Part shown: positions 1 through 6,025 of the stretch, in pieces
Layout of the letters: each line of letters starts with the position of its first letter
Numbering within the stretch: the first letter of the stretch is position 1
Assembly (NCBI GenBank): GCA_023301405.1
Contig: JALZUX010000148.1
Location: 1 to 6,989, forward strand
DNA: 6,989 bases
Reading direction: 5' to 3'
Source of the DNA: Granulosicoccaceae bacterium
GTDB taxonomy: Bacteria > Pseudomonadota > Gammaproteobacteria > Granulosicoccales > Granulosicoccaceae
Made by a program: the position numbers and the translations under genes
The notes under the pieces: model-generated
What the model was told of the DNA's origin: nothing
Databases searched by the model: none
What the model saw: only the letters and a program-made list of their open reading frames with translations

Positions 1-635
1 TCGTTAAAGAAGAACAACTATTCGCCTCTATTGATCGAAATATCTGACTCGAAATCTCACACCCTCGCAACGACCCTAGTTCCCGGACAGGCTCCTAGGC
101 AAAAGTTCTGCCGCGTTGCACACGGTCCGGCTAATTGAGCACAGCCTAAACCGATCGCTACGCCTGTTAAAACCTTTTGCCAAACTAACCCCACAACATT
201 TGACATCAACTAACTTTTTAGTTTTTCATTATGTTAGAACGACACTGCAAGGAAGTGCACTTAAAATCAGGATCTCCCAGCATCACCAGCGACGTTATCC
301 AAAAAGGGGCCAAAGCACCTTCCCCGGAATATGAAAGCAATGAATCTCAAAGCCAAAGACACCATGACGGGCCGCATCAAAGATTAATTGACATGCCTTT
401 TTGTAAAATTTAGCGTTAGTGAGTACAGCCAATCAACAAAAAATTGACGCTTGAGCCCCGGTAACATTCTTAGTTAGGAAAGAGTATTGGACCACTACCT
501 TGCATCACTTCCAGTTCAATACTTCCTTTCACAAACGTCGATAATTTCTATCGCGCCTTTGCAGCTTCTTTGTCGCTTAATTTCTTCGCTAAGAAAGATA
601 TTTGATTAACATCCTTCGCTTTACTTCCAACACTA
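1..635. other. Gene-poor flank downstream of puuB
   Basis: No convincing gene is visible on either strand. Plus-strand frames at 116-334 (TTG start) and 231-413 (ATG without a ribosome binding site) have low-complexity, non-protein-like composition and overlap each other, so I do not call them. The stretch contains an imperfect long hairpin (478-530, listed separately), a short AT-rich hairpin (581-596, TTTCTT/AAGAAA) and a possible 33-codon minus-strand frame (548-649). No tRNA fold and no U-tract terminator for the operon was seen. Confidence 0.6.
478..530. repeat. Imperfect inverted repeat / long hairpin
   Basis: Left arm 478-492 pairs with right arm 514-530: GAAAG with CTTTC, then AGTATTG with CAATACT, then GAC with GTT-like pairing that includes one G-U. 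A two-base bulge (524-525) interrupts the stem. This gives about 15 pairs around a 21-base loop. It lies roughly 105 bp beyond the puuB stop codon, where the operon transcript would end or be processed. No T-run follows on either strand, so it is not a canonical intrinsic terminator. It could be a 3'-end stabilising structure or a remnant of a small repeat element. Confidence 0.5.
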
Positions 636-1943
636 CTACAACTTATCACGCAGCGTGTACCACATCATACCCACGGCCAACAAAGGCAGGCGAAGCATTG
701 TCCCCCCGGGGAATTTATGTGACGGTACACTCTGCATAACATCAAAAGCACCAGCCTGGCCATCCACGGCATCTGCGATCAAAGAACCCGCCAGCGTTGC
801 CATTGCCACGCCATGCCCTGAGTAACCACCAGTAGACAATACATTTCCTTTGATGCGAGAAAAGTGTGGCATGCGATTCATTGTTATTCCAAGCGTCCCG
901 CCCCATGCATAGTCAAGTTTCACGCCTTTCAATTGAGGATAAACACTCAACATCGGTTTCGTTACCAAACCGGCTATATCCCCCGGGAAGCGATATCTAT
1001 AACTTTCACCCCCACCGAACAGCATACGTTTGTCCCTGGATAGGCGAAAGTAATTAACCACAAATCGTGAATCAGCTACCGCGTAGTTATTTTTAATCAA
1101 TGCAGTGGCGTCAGCATCACTAAGAGGCTCAGTGGCCACAATGTAGTTATTGATGGGCATCACGTGTGAAGCAATCTGTGGCTGTAAACCGCCAAGATAT
1201 CCGTTACAGGCAAGCGCTACATAACGCGCTTTAATAGAGGCTTGCCCGGTACTTATAACAGCAGGCTCACTGGTTTCCATAGTGGTTACCCGTGAATTCT
1301 CAAACACACGAACTCCAGCCTGTTTCGCAGCGCCAGCCAAGCCCAGTGCATAATTTAGCGGATGAACGTGAGCAGACCCTTTATCCAGCGTGCCTCCATA
1401 ATAACTCTCTGACCCTACCTCTTCACGAATCTGCCGCTGATCAAGAGTTGATACCTGATCATAATCATAGTCATTTCTGAGTTTGTCGGCTTGCTTGTGG
1501 CTATCAGCGACATAGCGCTTGCGGTGATCAGCGTGAATGATTCCCCGAGTGTAATCGCAATCAATACTGTAAGTGTCAATTAAATCTTTAACGAGTTGCG
1601 TCGACGCCAAAGACAACAACCACAATTCACGCGCGCGCTCGAGACCAACCATGCGTTCGAGTTCCGCCTGACCAACACGCTGGCCAGTGCCTACTTGCCC
1701 GCCATTTCGACCCGAGGCCCCCCACCCCACGCGATGCGCTTCGAGCAACACAACATCAAATCCTTTGCGCGCCAGATGCAAAGCAGCCGATAAGCCGGTG
1801 TAGCCGCCGCCGATGACGCAAACGTCGCAAGTGAGATCACCCTTAGCCGTCTCAAAAGGTTCGTGTGTATTTGCAGTAGCCGCATACCAGGACTTTGGAT
1901 ACTCTCCCTGACGATCATTAACCGTTAGTATATCCATCACCAT
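636..1943 (-). CDS. puuB: Gamma-glutamylputrescine oxidase-type FAD oxidoreductase
   Basis: This 435-residue protein is a DAO-family flavoprotein. Family members of the PuuB/PauB type oxidise gamma-glutamylputrescine to the aminobutyraldehyde, releasing ammonia and H2O2, in the cytoplasm. Seen in the sequence: the N-terminal YPKSWYAAT segment typical of this family; an FAD-binding Rossmann motif GGGYTG at about residues 45-50, closed by the acidic end of VVLLEA near 64-69; GWGASGRNGGQ at 73-83; and a C-terminal GYSGHGVAMATLAG segment that completes the FAD site. Length matches E. coli PuuB (about 426). The start at 1943 has AGGG at 1949-1952, five bases upstream; an ATG two codons later is also possible. 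It is the last gene of the operon, 40 bp after the aminotransferase. Sarcosine or glycine oxidase-like amine oxidases are relatives, but the neighbouring PuuA-type synthetase favours the putrescine assignment. Confidence 0.87.
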   Translation of the reverse strand: MVMDILTVNDRQGEYPKSWYAATANTHEPFETAKGDLTCDVCVIGGGYTGLSAALHLARKGFDVVLLEAHRVGWGASGRNGGQVGTGQRVGQAELERMVGLERARELWLLSLASTQLVKDLIDTYSIDCDYTRGIIHADHRKRYVADSHKQADKLRNDYDYDQVSTLDQRQIREEVGSESYYGGTLDKGSAHVHPLNYALGLAGAAKQAGVRVFENSRVTTMETSEPAVISTGQASIKARYVALACNGYLGGLQPQIASHVMPINNYIVATEPLSDADATALIKNNYAVADSRFVVNYFRLSRDKRMLFGGGESYRYRFPGDIAGLVTKPMLSVYPQLKGVKLDYAWGGTLGITMNRMPHFSRIKGNVLSTGGYSGHGVAMATLAGSLIADAVDGQAGAFDVMQSVPSHKFPGGTMLRLPLLAVGMMWYTLRDKL

Positions 1944-1983
1944 AGACGCCCTATACCTGAACTACTATTGTATCGCTAAGCAA

Positions 1984-3375
1984 TTAAGCGGACTTGAGCA
2001 AGCCAGCGCTCTTCACTTGCTTGTAGGTTTTATCCAGCGCCTGTACTGCTCGTTCAATAAGAGTGTCTATCTCGGGCTTAGTGATCACCAATGGTGGTGA
2101 GATTATCATCTTGTCGTCCACCGCACGCATCACTAAACCGCTCTCGTAACAGGCCACTCTGCACATAGTCCCAACATGACCTTCTTCTCCTGCAAACGGT
2201 GCGCGTGCAGCCTTGTTTGGTGTCAGTTCCAACGCTCCCATCATGCCGCAAATTCTGGCCTCACCTACCAATGGATGATCAGCTAATTGGGACCATTTTG
2301 ATTCCAGGTAGGGCGCGGTTTCGTTGCGCACTGTCTCGACCACTTTCTCCTCAGCCAGCAAACGCAAATTTTCACTTGCTACCGCACAAGCCACCGGGTG
2401 CCCGGAATAGGTGTAGCCATGATTGAACGATCCGGCTGCATTAACAACATTGGCAATTTCGTCTGAAACCATCGAACCACCAATTGGTTGATAACCAGAA
2501 CTTAAGCCCTTGGCAATCGTCATGATGTCGGGCTTGATATCAAACGTTTGACTGCCAAACCAATTGCCGGTTCTGCCAAAGCCGCAGATGACCTCATCAG
2601 CAATTAAGAGAATGTTTGCATCGTTACAAATGCGCTGTATCTCTGGCCAGTAAGTACTGGGCGGAATTATCACACCACCGGCCCCTTGCACGGGCTCGGC
2701 TATGAATGCGGCCACTGAATCAGCGCCTAGGCGATTAATTTCGGCCTCCAAAAGCCTGGCGCGCTGCAAGCCAAATTCTTCCGGGCTCAGATCACCACCT
2801 TCACCATACCAATAGGGCTGTTCAATATGAATCACATCAGCAACAGGCAACCCACCTTGAGCGTGCATGGGCTTCATACCCCCTAGACTGGCACCGGCCA
2901 TTGTTGATCCGTGGTAAGCGTTCTTTCGACTGATTATTACTTTCTTGTTTGGCTGGTCTTTGGCCGCCCAATAGTGGCGTGCCAACCTCATGTTGGTATC
3001 GTTAGCCTCTGAGCCCGAGCCTGCATAAAACACATGGTTCAGTGCACCCGGCGCAAGTGTTGCCAAAGTGGCAGACAATTCAATCACCGGCGGGTGTGAA
3101 GTTTGAAAAAATGTGTTGTAGTAAGGAAGCTGCTCCATTTGCGCTGCCGCAACTCTAGCAAGTTCCTTTCTGCCGTACCCCAGATTCACACACCAAAGCC
3201 CCGACATGCCATCAAGGTAGTCATTGCCTTCAGAGTCTTGTAGAAATACCCCATTGGCACGCGTGATAATCAGCGCGCCTTTTTTATTCAGCTCGTCACC
3301 ATGTGTAAAAGGATGTAGATGATGCGCTGCATCTAACTTTTGAAGTGTCGCAGTGTCTTGGATGTTTTTATTCAT
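1984..3375 (-). CDS. spuC: Class III PLP aminotransferase, putrescine:pyruvate (SpuC) type
   Basis: This 463-residue cytoplasmic protein belongs to the class III (omega) aminotransferases. SpuC relatives transfer an amino group of putrescine or related diamines to pyruvate. Visible motifs: WCVNLGYGR near 61-69; the phosphate-binding GSGSEAND at 119-126; YHGST at 154-158, which stacks on the cofactor; AEPVQGAGGV at 226-235; the cofactor aspartate in LIADEVICGFGRTG at 257-270 (Asp260); and the Schiff-base lysine in TIAKGLSSGYQP (Lys289). Length and motif order are those of an intact enzyme. The start at 3375 has only a poor ribosome binding site in an AT-rich leader, which may lower its translation relative to its neighbours. 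It lies 68 bp after the synthetase and 40 bp before puuB, so it is probably co-transcribed. Substrate cannot be fixed from sequence alone: beta-alanine or taurine aminotransferases look similar, but the neighbours point to putrescine. Confidence 0.85.
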   Translation of the reverse strand: MNKNIQDTATLQKLDAAHHLHPFTHGDELNKKGALIITRANGVFLQDSEGNDYLDGMSGLWCVNLGYGRKELARVAAAQMEQLPYYNTFFQTSHPPVIELSATLATLAPGALNHVFYAGSGSEANDTNMRLARHYWAAKDQPNKKVIISRKNAYHGSTMAGASLGGMKPMHAQGGLPVADVIHIEQPYWYGEGGDLSPEEFGLQRARLLEAEINRLGADSVAAFIAEPVQGAGGVIIPPSTYWPEIQRICNDANILLIADEVICGFGRTGNWFGSQTFDIKPDIMTIAKGLSSGYQPIGGSMVSDEIANVVNAAGSFNHGYTYSGHPVACAVASENLRLLAEEKVVETVRNETAPYLESKWSQLADHPLVGEARICGMMGALELTPNKAARAPFAGEEGHVGTMCRVACYESGLVMRAVDDKMIISPPLVITKPEIDTLIERAVQALDKTYKQVKSAGLLKSA

Positions 3376-3443
3376 TTTTTATATCTAAAGTGATTAGTGT
3401 TAAACCCGAACAGAGTTATTTACATCAATACCGTTGCGGCGAT

Positions 3444-4817
3444 CTATACGTTAACCATAAGATGCTCACGCTCCCAGGTAGACACCTCGCTATGAAACTC
3501 CTCAAGCTCTGCGTACTTTAGAGCTTCATAGACCATGCAAAAATCTTCACCTAATACCTTGCGCAATTCGGTAGCCTGAGCAAATTCTTCAAGGGCATCA
3601 TCAAGGTTACGGGGCAACAACGCGACATCTTCAAACGCCTCGCCTTTTTTCTCAGGGTACGGTGACAATTTATTAACCAAACCAAGGTAGCCGCAAGCAA
3701 GGCTAGAGGCAATGGCAAGATACGGATTACAGTCCATGCCAATAACGCGATTCTCTACACGACGTGCTTGTGGCGGTGAAATAGGAATTCTAAGCCCGGC
3801 ACTACGGTTATCTTCTGCCCACTCGATATTGGTTGGTGCACTACCGCCACCTTGAAATCGCCGATAAGAATTTACATAAGGCGCAAACATCGGCACCGCG
3901 GATCGCAGGTGTTTCTGGATACCGCCTACAAAATGAAGAAACGCTTCGGCGGGGGTGCCATCTGGTTTAGAGAAAATGTTATCACCACTGTGGATGTCAA
4001 CAACACTCTGATGGATGTGCATTGCACTACCCGGTTGCTCTTTCATGGGCTTTGCCATGAAGGTTGCAAATTTTTGATGCTTCAGTGCAGCCTCCCGGAT
4101 AGCGCGCTTAAAATAAAACACCTGATCGGCAAGATTAAGCGCATCACCGTGTTGCAAATTGATCTCAATCTGACCGGCACCGCCTTCCTGTATGATGGTG
4201 TCTAACACGATACCCTGAGCCTCAGCGTAATCGTAGATGGTGTCGATAACAGCACCAAACTCCTCCACAGCGACCATAGAATAGGGTTGGCGTGAAGCCC
4301 CACGTCGACCAGATCGCCCCATCGGCGGCTCTATCGGTTCATTGGGGTCAATGTTGGGCTTCGTCAGATAGAACTCAATCTCTGGAGCCACTACTGGTCT
4401 CCAGCCTTTGTCTTCATATAATTTCAGCACTTTTTTCAGCACATTTCGTGGGGCCAGTCCAATCGGCTCGCCTTCACGGGTGTAGAGATCATTAATAATC
4501 TGGACGGTTACTTCATCTACCCAAGGCACCGCACAAGCCGTAGATAAATCTGGCTCTAGCACCATGTCTGACTCTGTCCACTGATCCTGGATATTCATGT
4601 CAACGTAGTTGCCGGTAATCGTCTGGTAGAAGATAGAAACCGGTAAAAATGAACTCGCTCCCTGAGACCATTTATCGGTTTGCATAGACTTGCCTCGCGA
4701 CATGCCGATCATATCGGGCACTATATATTCGACCTCCTCTAGTGTCCGTCCATTCAGGTATTGTCGAAACGCCGCCGGCATTTCTGCCGCTAATGCCGCA
4801 ATAGTGTTAGTGCTCAT
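3444..4817 (-). CDS. puuA: Glutamine synthetase-like gamma-glutamylputrescine synthetase
   Basis: This 457-residue protein is in the glutamine synthetase superfamily, in the PuuA/SpuB/PauA branch that joins glutamate to putrescine using ATP as the first step of the gamma-glutamyl route. The catalytic core is complete: PEIEF at 145-149 and GQIEIN at 215-220 (metal-binding glutamates); MHIHQS at 266-271 (ATP-site histidine region); NSYRRF at 316-321; NRSAGLRIP at 337-345; and RRVENRVIGMDCNPYLA at 352-368, carrying the last metal ligand and substrate arginines. The regulatory adenylylation segment of GlnA is not evident, and the length is close to E. coli PuuA (472) rather than GlnA. The ATG at 4817 is fixed by an in-frame stop just upstream, but no good ribosome binding site precedes it. 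It is the first gene of the catabolic operon, preceded by a promoter and operator candidate at 4895-4939. GlnA-like proteins acting on other amines remain possible. Confidence 0.86.
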   Translation of the reverse strand: MSTNTIAALAAEMPAAFRQYLNGRTLEEVEYIVPDMIGMSRGKSMQTDKWSQGASSFLPVSIFYQTITGNYVDMNIQDQWTESDMVLEPDLSTACAVPWVDEVTVQIINDLYTREGEPIGLAPRNVLKKVLKLYEDKGWRPVVAPEIEFYLTKPNIDPNEPIEPPMGRSGRRGASRQPYSMVAVEEFGAVIDTIYDYAEAQGIVLDTIIQEGGAGQIEINLQHGDALNLADQVFYFKRAIREAALKHQKFATFMAKPMKEQPGSAMHIHQSVVDIHSGDNIFSKPDGTPAEAFLHFVGGIQKHLRSAVPMFAPYVNSYRRFQGGGSAPTNIEWAEDNRSAGLRIPISPPQARRVENRVIGMDCNPYLAIASSLACGYLGLVNKLSPYPEKKGEAFEDVALLPRNLDDALEEFAQATELRKVLGEDFCMVYEALKYAELEEFHSEVSTWEREHLMVNV

Positions 4818-4843
4818 CGAGGGTAAGCTGCTCTATTCCAGTG

Positions 4844-4864
4844 CCTGCCAGGCCAGTGGGCAGG
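4844..4864 (-). promoter_or_regulatory. GC-rich hairpin in the predicted puuA leader
   Basis: CCTGCC and GGCAGG form a perfect six-pair stem around a nine-base loop, within about 50 bases of the puuA start codon. If transcription starts near 4888, the hairpin sits inside a leader of roughly 70 bases that lacks an obvious ribosome binding site. It may influence translation or be incidental. The surrounding bases contain a repeated CCAGTG, so alternative pairings exist. Confidence 0.35.
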
Positions 4865-4894
4865 GTAAATGTGGGTTCTCATTTATTTGGTCAT

Positions 4895-4923
4895 ATTAAA
4901 CATCAAAAAAACAATTTGATCAA
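4895..4923 (-). promoter_or_regulatory. Predicted sigma-70-like promoter of the puuA-spuC-puuB operon
   Basis: On the minus strand a -35-like TTGATC (4918-4923) is followed by a 17-base spacer and a -10-like TTTAAT (4895-4900, five of six consensus bases). This places transcription start near 4888, about 70 bases before the puuA ATG. The -35 hexamer lies inside the palindromic operator candidate, so a bound repressor would block RNA polymerase. The promoter begins immediately after the gntR stop codon, allowing the operon to be expressed independently of gntR read-through. Confidence 0.5.
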
Positions 4924-4939
4924 ATTATTCACCAGCACT
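4914..4939. promoter_or_regulatory. Operator candidate, copy 1 (upstream of puuA)
   Basis: The plus strand reads ATTTGATCAAATTATT, four variable bases (CACC), then AGCACT. The first 12 bases are a perfect palindrome. A second copy differing at only three of 26 positions lies at 5689-5714. This copy overlaps both the -35 hexamer of the operon promoter and the gntR stop codon with its last three codons. Symmetric AT-rich sites at promoters are typical targets of GntR/FCD dimers; that this protein binds here is inference. Confidence 0.6.
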
Positions 4940-5588
4940 GGCTTTCACGCACAATATCCAGACCTTGTTGAATGTCACCACGAATTGCGTCGCCTACACC
5001 CGCATTATCACTATCGCGCAACGCGCTGAGCGCTTCATCGTGCAAATCAACCAAATTCCTGGTGCCGTATTGACCGCTCACAATCCGCGACAAAGGGCCA
5101 TAGCGAAGCCAAAGCGACTCAGCGAGCGGTTGCAGCACCTTAGAATCAGCATGGCCATACAGGGTAAAGTGAAATAGCCAGTTCTGCTTCATGTAGCCGT
5201 GAATATCCCCACTATCAATCGCCTTATTCAGCTCCACATCTATGCGCATTAGATCCTCAATATCATCAGGAGTCATGTTCAGCGCCGCCCTTTTTGCCAA
5301 TTCAGGCTCAATACTCAGCCGGGCAAAGCCAAGCTCAGAAAAACGCCTCTCACCAATAATCGGAACACACACACGCCGGTTGCCTTGTAATTCCAGGGCC
5401 CCTTCCGCGGTTAATGTTCTTATTGCCTCGCGCACCGGGGTCATGCTGACTGCTAACTCATTCACCAAACCCTGAATGGTGACGGCCTGACCCGGCACAA
5501 GTTCGCCAAATAGTATTTTCTCACGCAGCGCTCTGTAAATGGTTTCATGAGCAGGCATTTTCACTGGGGTATCCAAAATATCCTTCAT
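4929..5588 (-). CDS. GntR-family (FadR/FCD subfamily) transcriptional regulator
   Basis: This 219-residue protein has an N-terminal winged helix-turn-helix (about 14-77, with ETIYRALREKILFGEL and the recognition helix in SMTPVREAIRTL at 48-59) and a C-terminal all-helical FCD effector domain (about 83-215). FCD proteins are usually repressors released by a small carboxylate or pathway metabolite; here a polyamine intermediate is a reasonable guess. The usual metal-site pattern DxxxH...H...H appears altered: Asn136 replaces Asp, His140 and His183 are kept, and Asp205 stands where the last His is expected. The frame is open back to a TTG at 5687, but that extension is not domain-like and contains the predicted promoter. 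I choose ATG 5588, although GGAGG (5589-5593) abuts it directly; TTG at 5576 or ATG at 5558 could be the true start. The gene lies between two copies of the operator candidate, implying autoregulation and control of the downstream operon. Confidence 0.85.
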   Translation of the reverse strand: MKDILDTPVKMPAHETIYRALREKILFGELVPGQAVTIQGLVNELAVSMTPVREAIRTLTAEGALELQGNRRVCVPIIGERRFSELGFARLSIEPELAKRAALNMTPDDIEDLMRIDVELNKAIDSGDIHGYMKQNWLFHFTLYGHADSKVLQPLAESLWLRYGPLSRIVSGQYGTRNLVDLHDEALSALRDSDNAGVGDAIRGDIQQGLDIVRESQCW

Positions 5589-5669
5589 CCTCCGTAATGG
5601 TGTGCAATTACAACCGCACTGGCCTGGAATCGTTAATTCAGTATGACAGAGCTTAATTTGCTCAATAGT

Positions 5670-5698
5670 ATGGTAGGGCCAATCCAATATTTGATCAA
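5670..5698 (-). promoter_or_regulatory. Predicted promoter of gntR
   Basis: On the minus strand TTGATC (5693-5698), a 17-base spacer and TACCAT (5670-5675, four of six consensus bases) form a weak sigma-70-like promoter. Start would be near 5663, about 75 bases before the gntR ATG. Its geometry relative to the palindrome is identical to that of the puuA promoter, with a poorer -10, which would suit a lowly expressed regulator. Confidence 0.42.
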
Positions 5699-5714
5699 AT
5701 TATTTTTCAGCACT
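5689..5714. promoter_or_regulatory. Operator candidate, copy 2 (between gntR and the spuD remnant)
   Basis: Same sequence as copy 1 except for three of the four bases between ATTTGATCAAATTATT and AGCACT (TTTC here, CACC there). The palindrome overlaps the -35 region of gntR and ends 79 bases before the ATG of the divergent polyamine-binding-protein remnant. It could once have controlled both directions. This copy is entirely non-coding, so its conservation with copy 1 cannot be explained by shared protein sequence. Confidence 0.6.
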
Positions 5715-5779
5715 TCTCTCTGTCAAACCCAGTAACCTGTCTCTGGTATCCATTCACTTTTACACGTAGGACCCTGTAA

Positions 5780-6007
5780 ATGTTTAAATTTTGAATTAAC
5801 GCTATTGCCGCCGTATCCACCGCCGGTATCTCTACCGCCCACGCCGAAGAGGTCCGGGCATGTAACTGGTCAGATTACATTGACGAGTCCCTGCTAGAGC
5901 AATTCACAGACAAAACCGGCTTCAAGGTGGTCTGCAATGTACTAGAGACAAAGCTACTCGCCGGCAGCATTGGCTACGATGTAGTCCTTTATCAGAGATC
6001 CATTTAA
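5780..6007 (+). pseudogene. Remnant of a periplasmic polyamine-binding protein gene (PotF/SpuD type)
   Basis: Translation from ATG 5780 gives MFKF, a TGA stop at 5792-5794, then a secretion-signal-like stretch (INAIAAVSTAGISTAHA) followed by the mature N-terminus of a PotF/SpuD-type spermidine/putrescine-binding protein. Recognisable parts are NWSDY, which carries polyamine-contacting residues in E. coli PotF, then QFTDKTGFKVV and TKLLAGSIGYDVV. Compared with PotF (KVVYDVFDSNEVLEGKLMAGS, quoted from memory), about six residues between KVV and VLE are missing in frame. Homology stops after YDVV, and a TAA at 6005 ends the frame; the remaining roughly 300 residues and any permease or ATPase genes are absent from the following sequence. 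A ribosome binding site (AGGA, 5768-5771) is preserved eight bases before the ATG. This is a clear relic of an uptake gene divergent from gntR. Sequencing error could explain the stop codon but not the loss of the rest. Confidence 0.82.
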
Positions 6008-6025
6008 TTGACTTGAAATCCATTA

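Noticed and set aside
75..99. CCTAG/CTAGG inverted repeat near the left end
   Set aside because: Only five pairs around a 15-base loop, expected by chance; no tRNA or terminator features around it.
331..387. 18-codon plus-strand peptide with a GGAA just upstream, faintly like the start of a Mop/TOBE domain
   Set aside because: Too short to support homology; the similarity is only a few common residues.
116..413. Two overlapping plus-strand frames in the left flank
   Set aside because: One begins at TTG, the other at an ATG without a ribosome binding site; they overlap in different frames and their composition shows no domain-like pattern.
404..462. Hairpin from AGCGTTA and TGACGCT in the left flank
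   Set aside because: Seven pairs including one G-U with a loop of about 26 bases and no T-run; not distinguishable from chance.
3376..3443. Possible internal promoter between puuA and spuC (TTGATG with TTTAAC)
   Set aside because: Both hexamers are weak in an AT-rich gap, and co-directional close spacing is better explained by a single operon.
3852..4205. 117-codon plus-strand frame
   Set aside because: It is entirely antisense to the strongly supported glutamine-synthetase-like gene and has no recognisable motif.
5589..5687. N-terminal extension of gntR from TTG 5687
   Set aside because: The added 33 residues are cysteine-rich and not part of a GntR domain, and the segment holds the predicted -10 element and leader.
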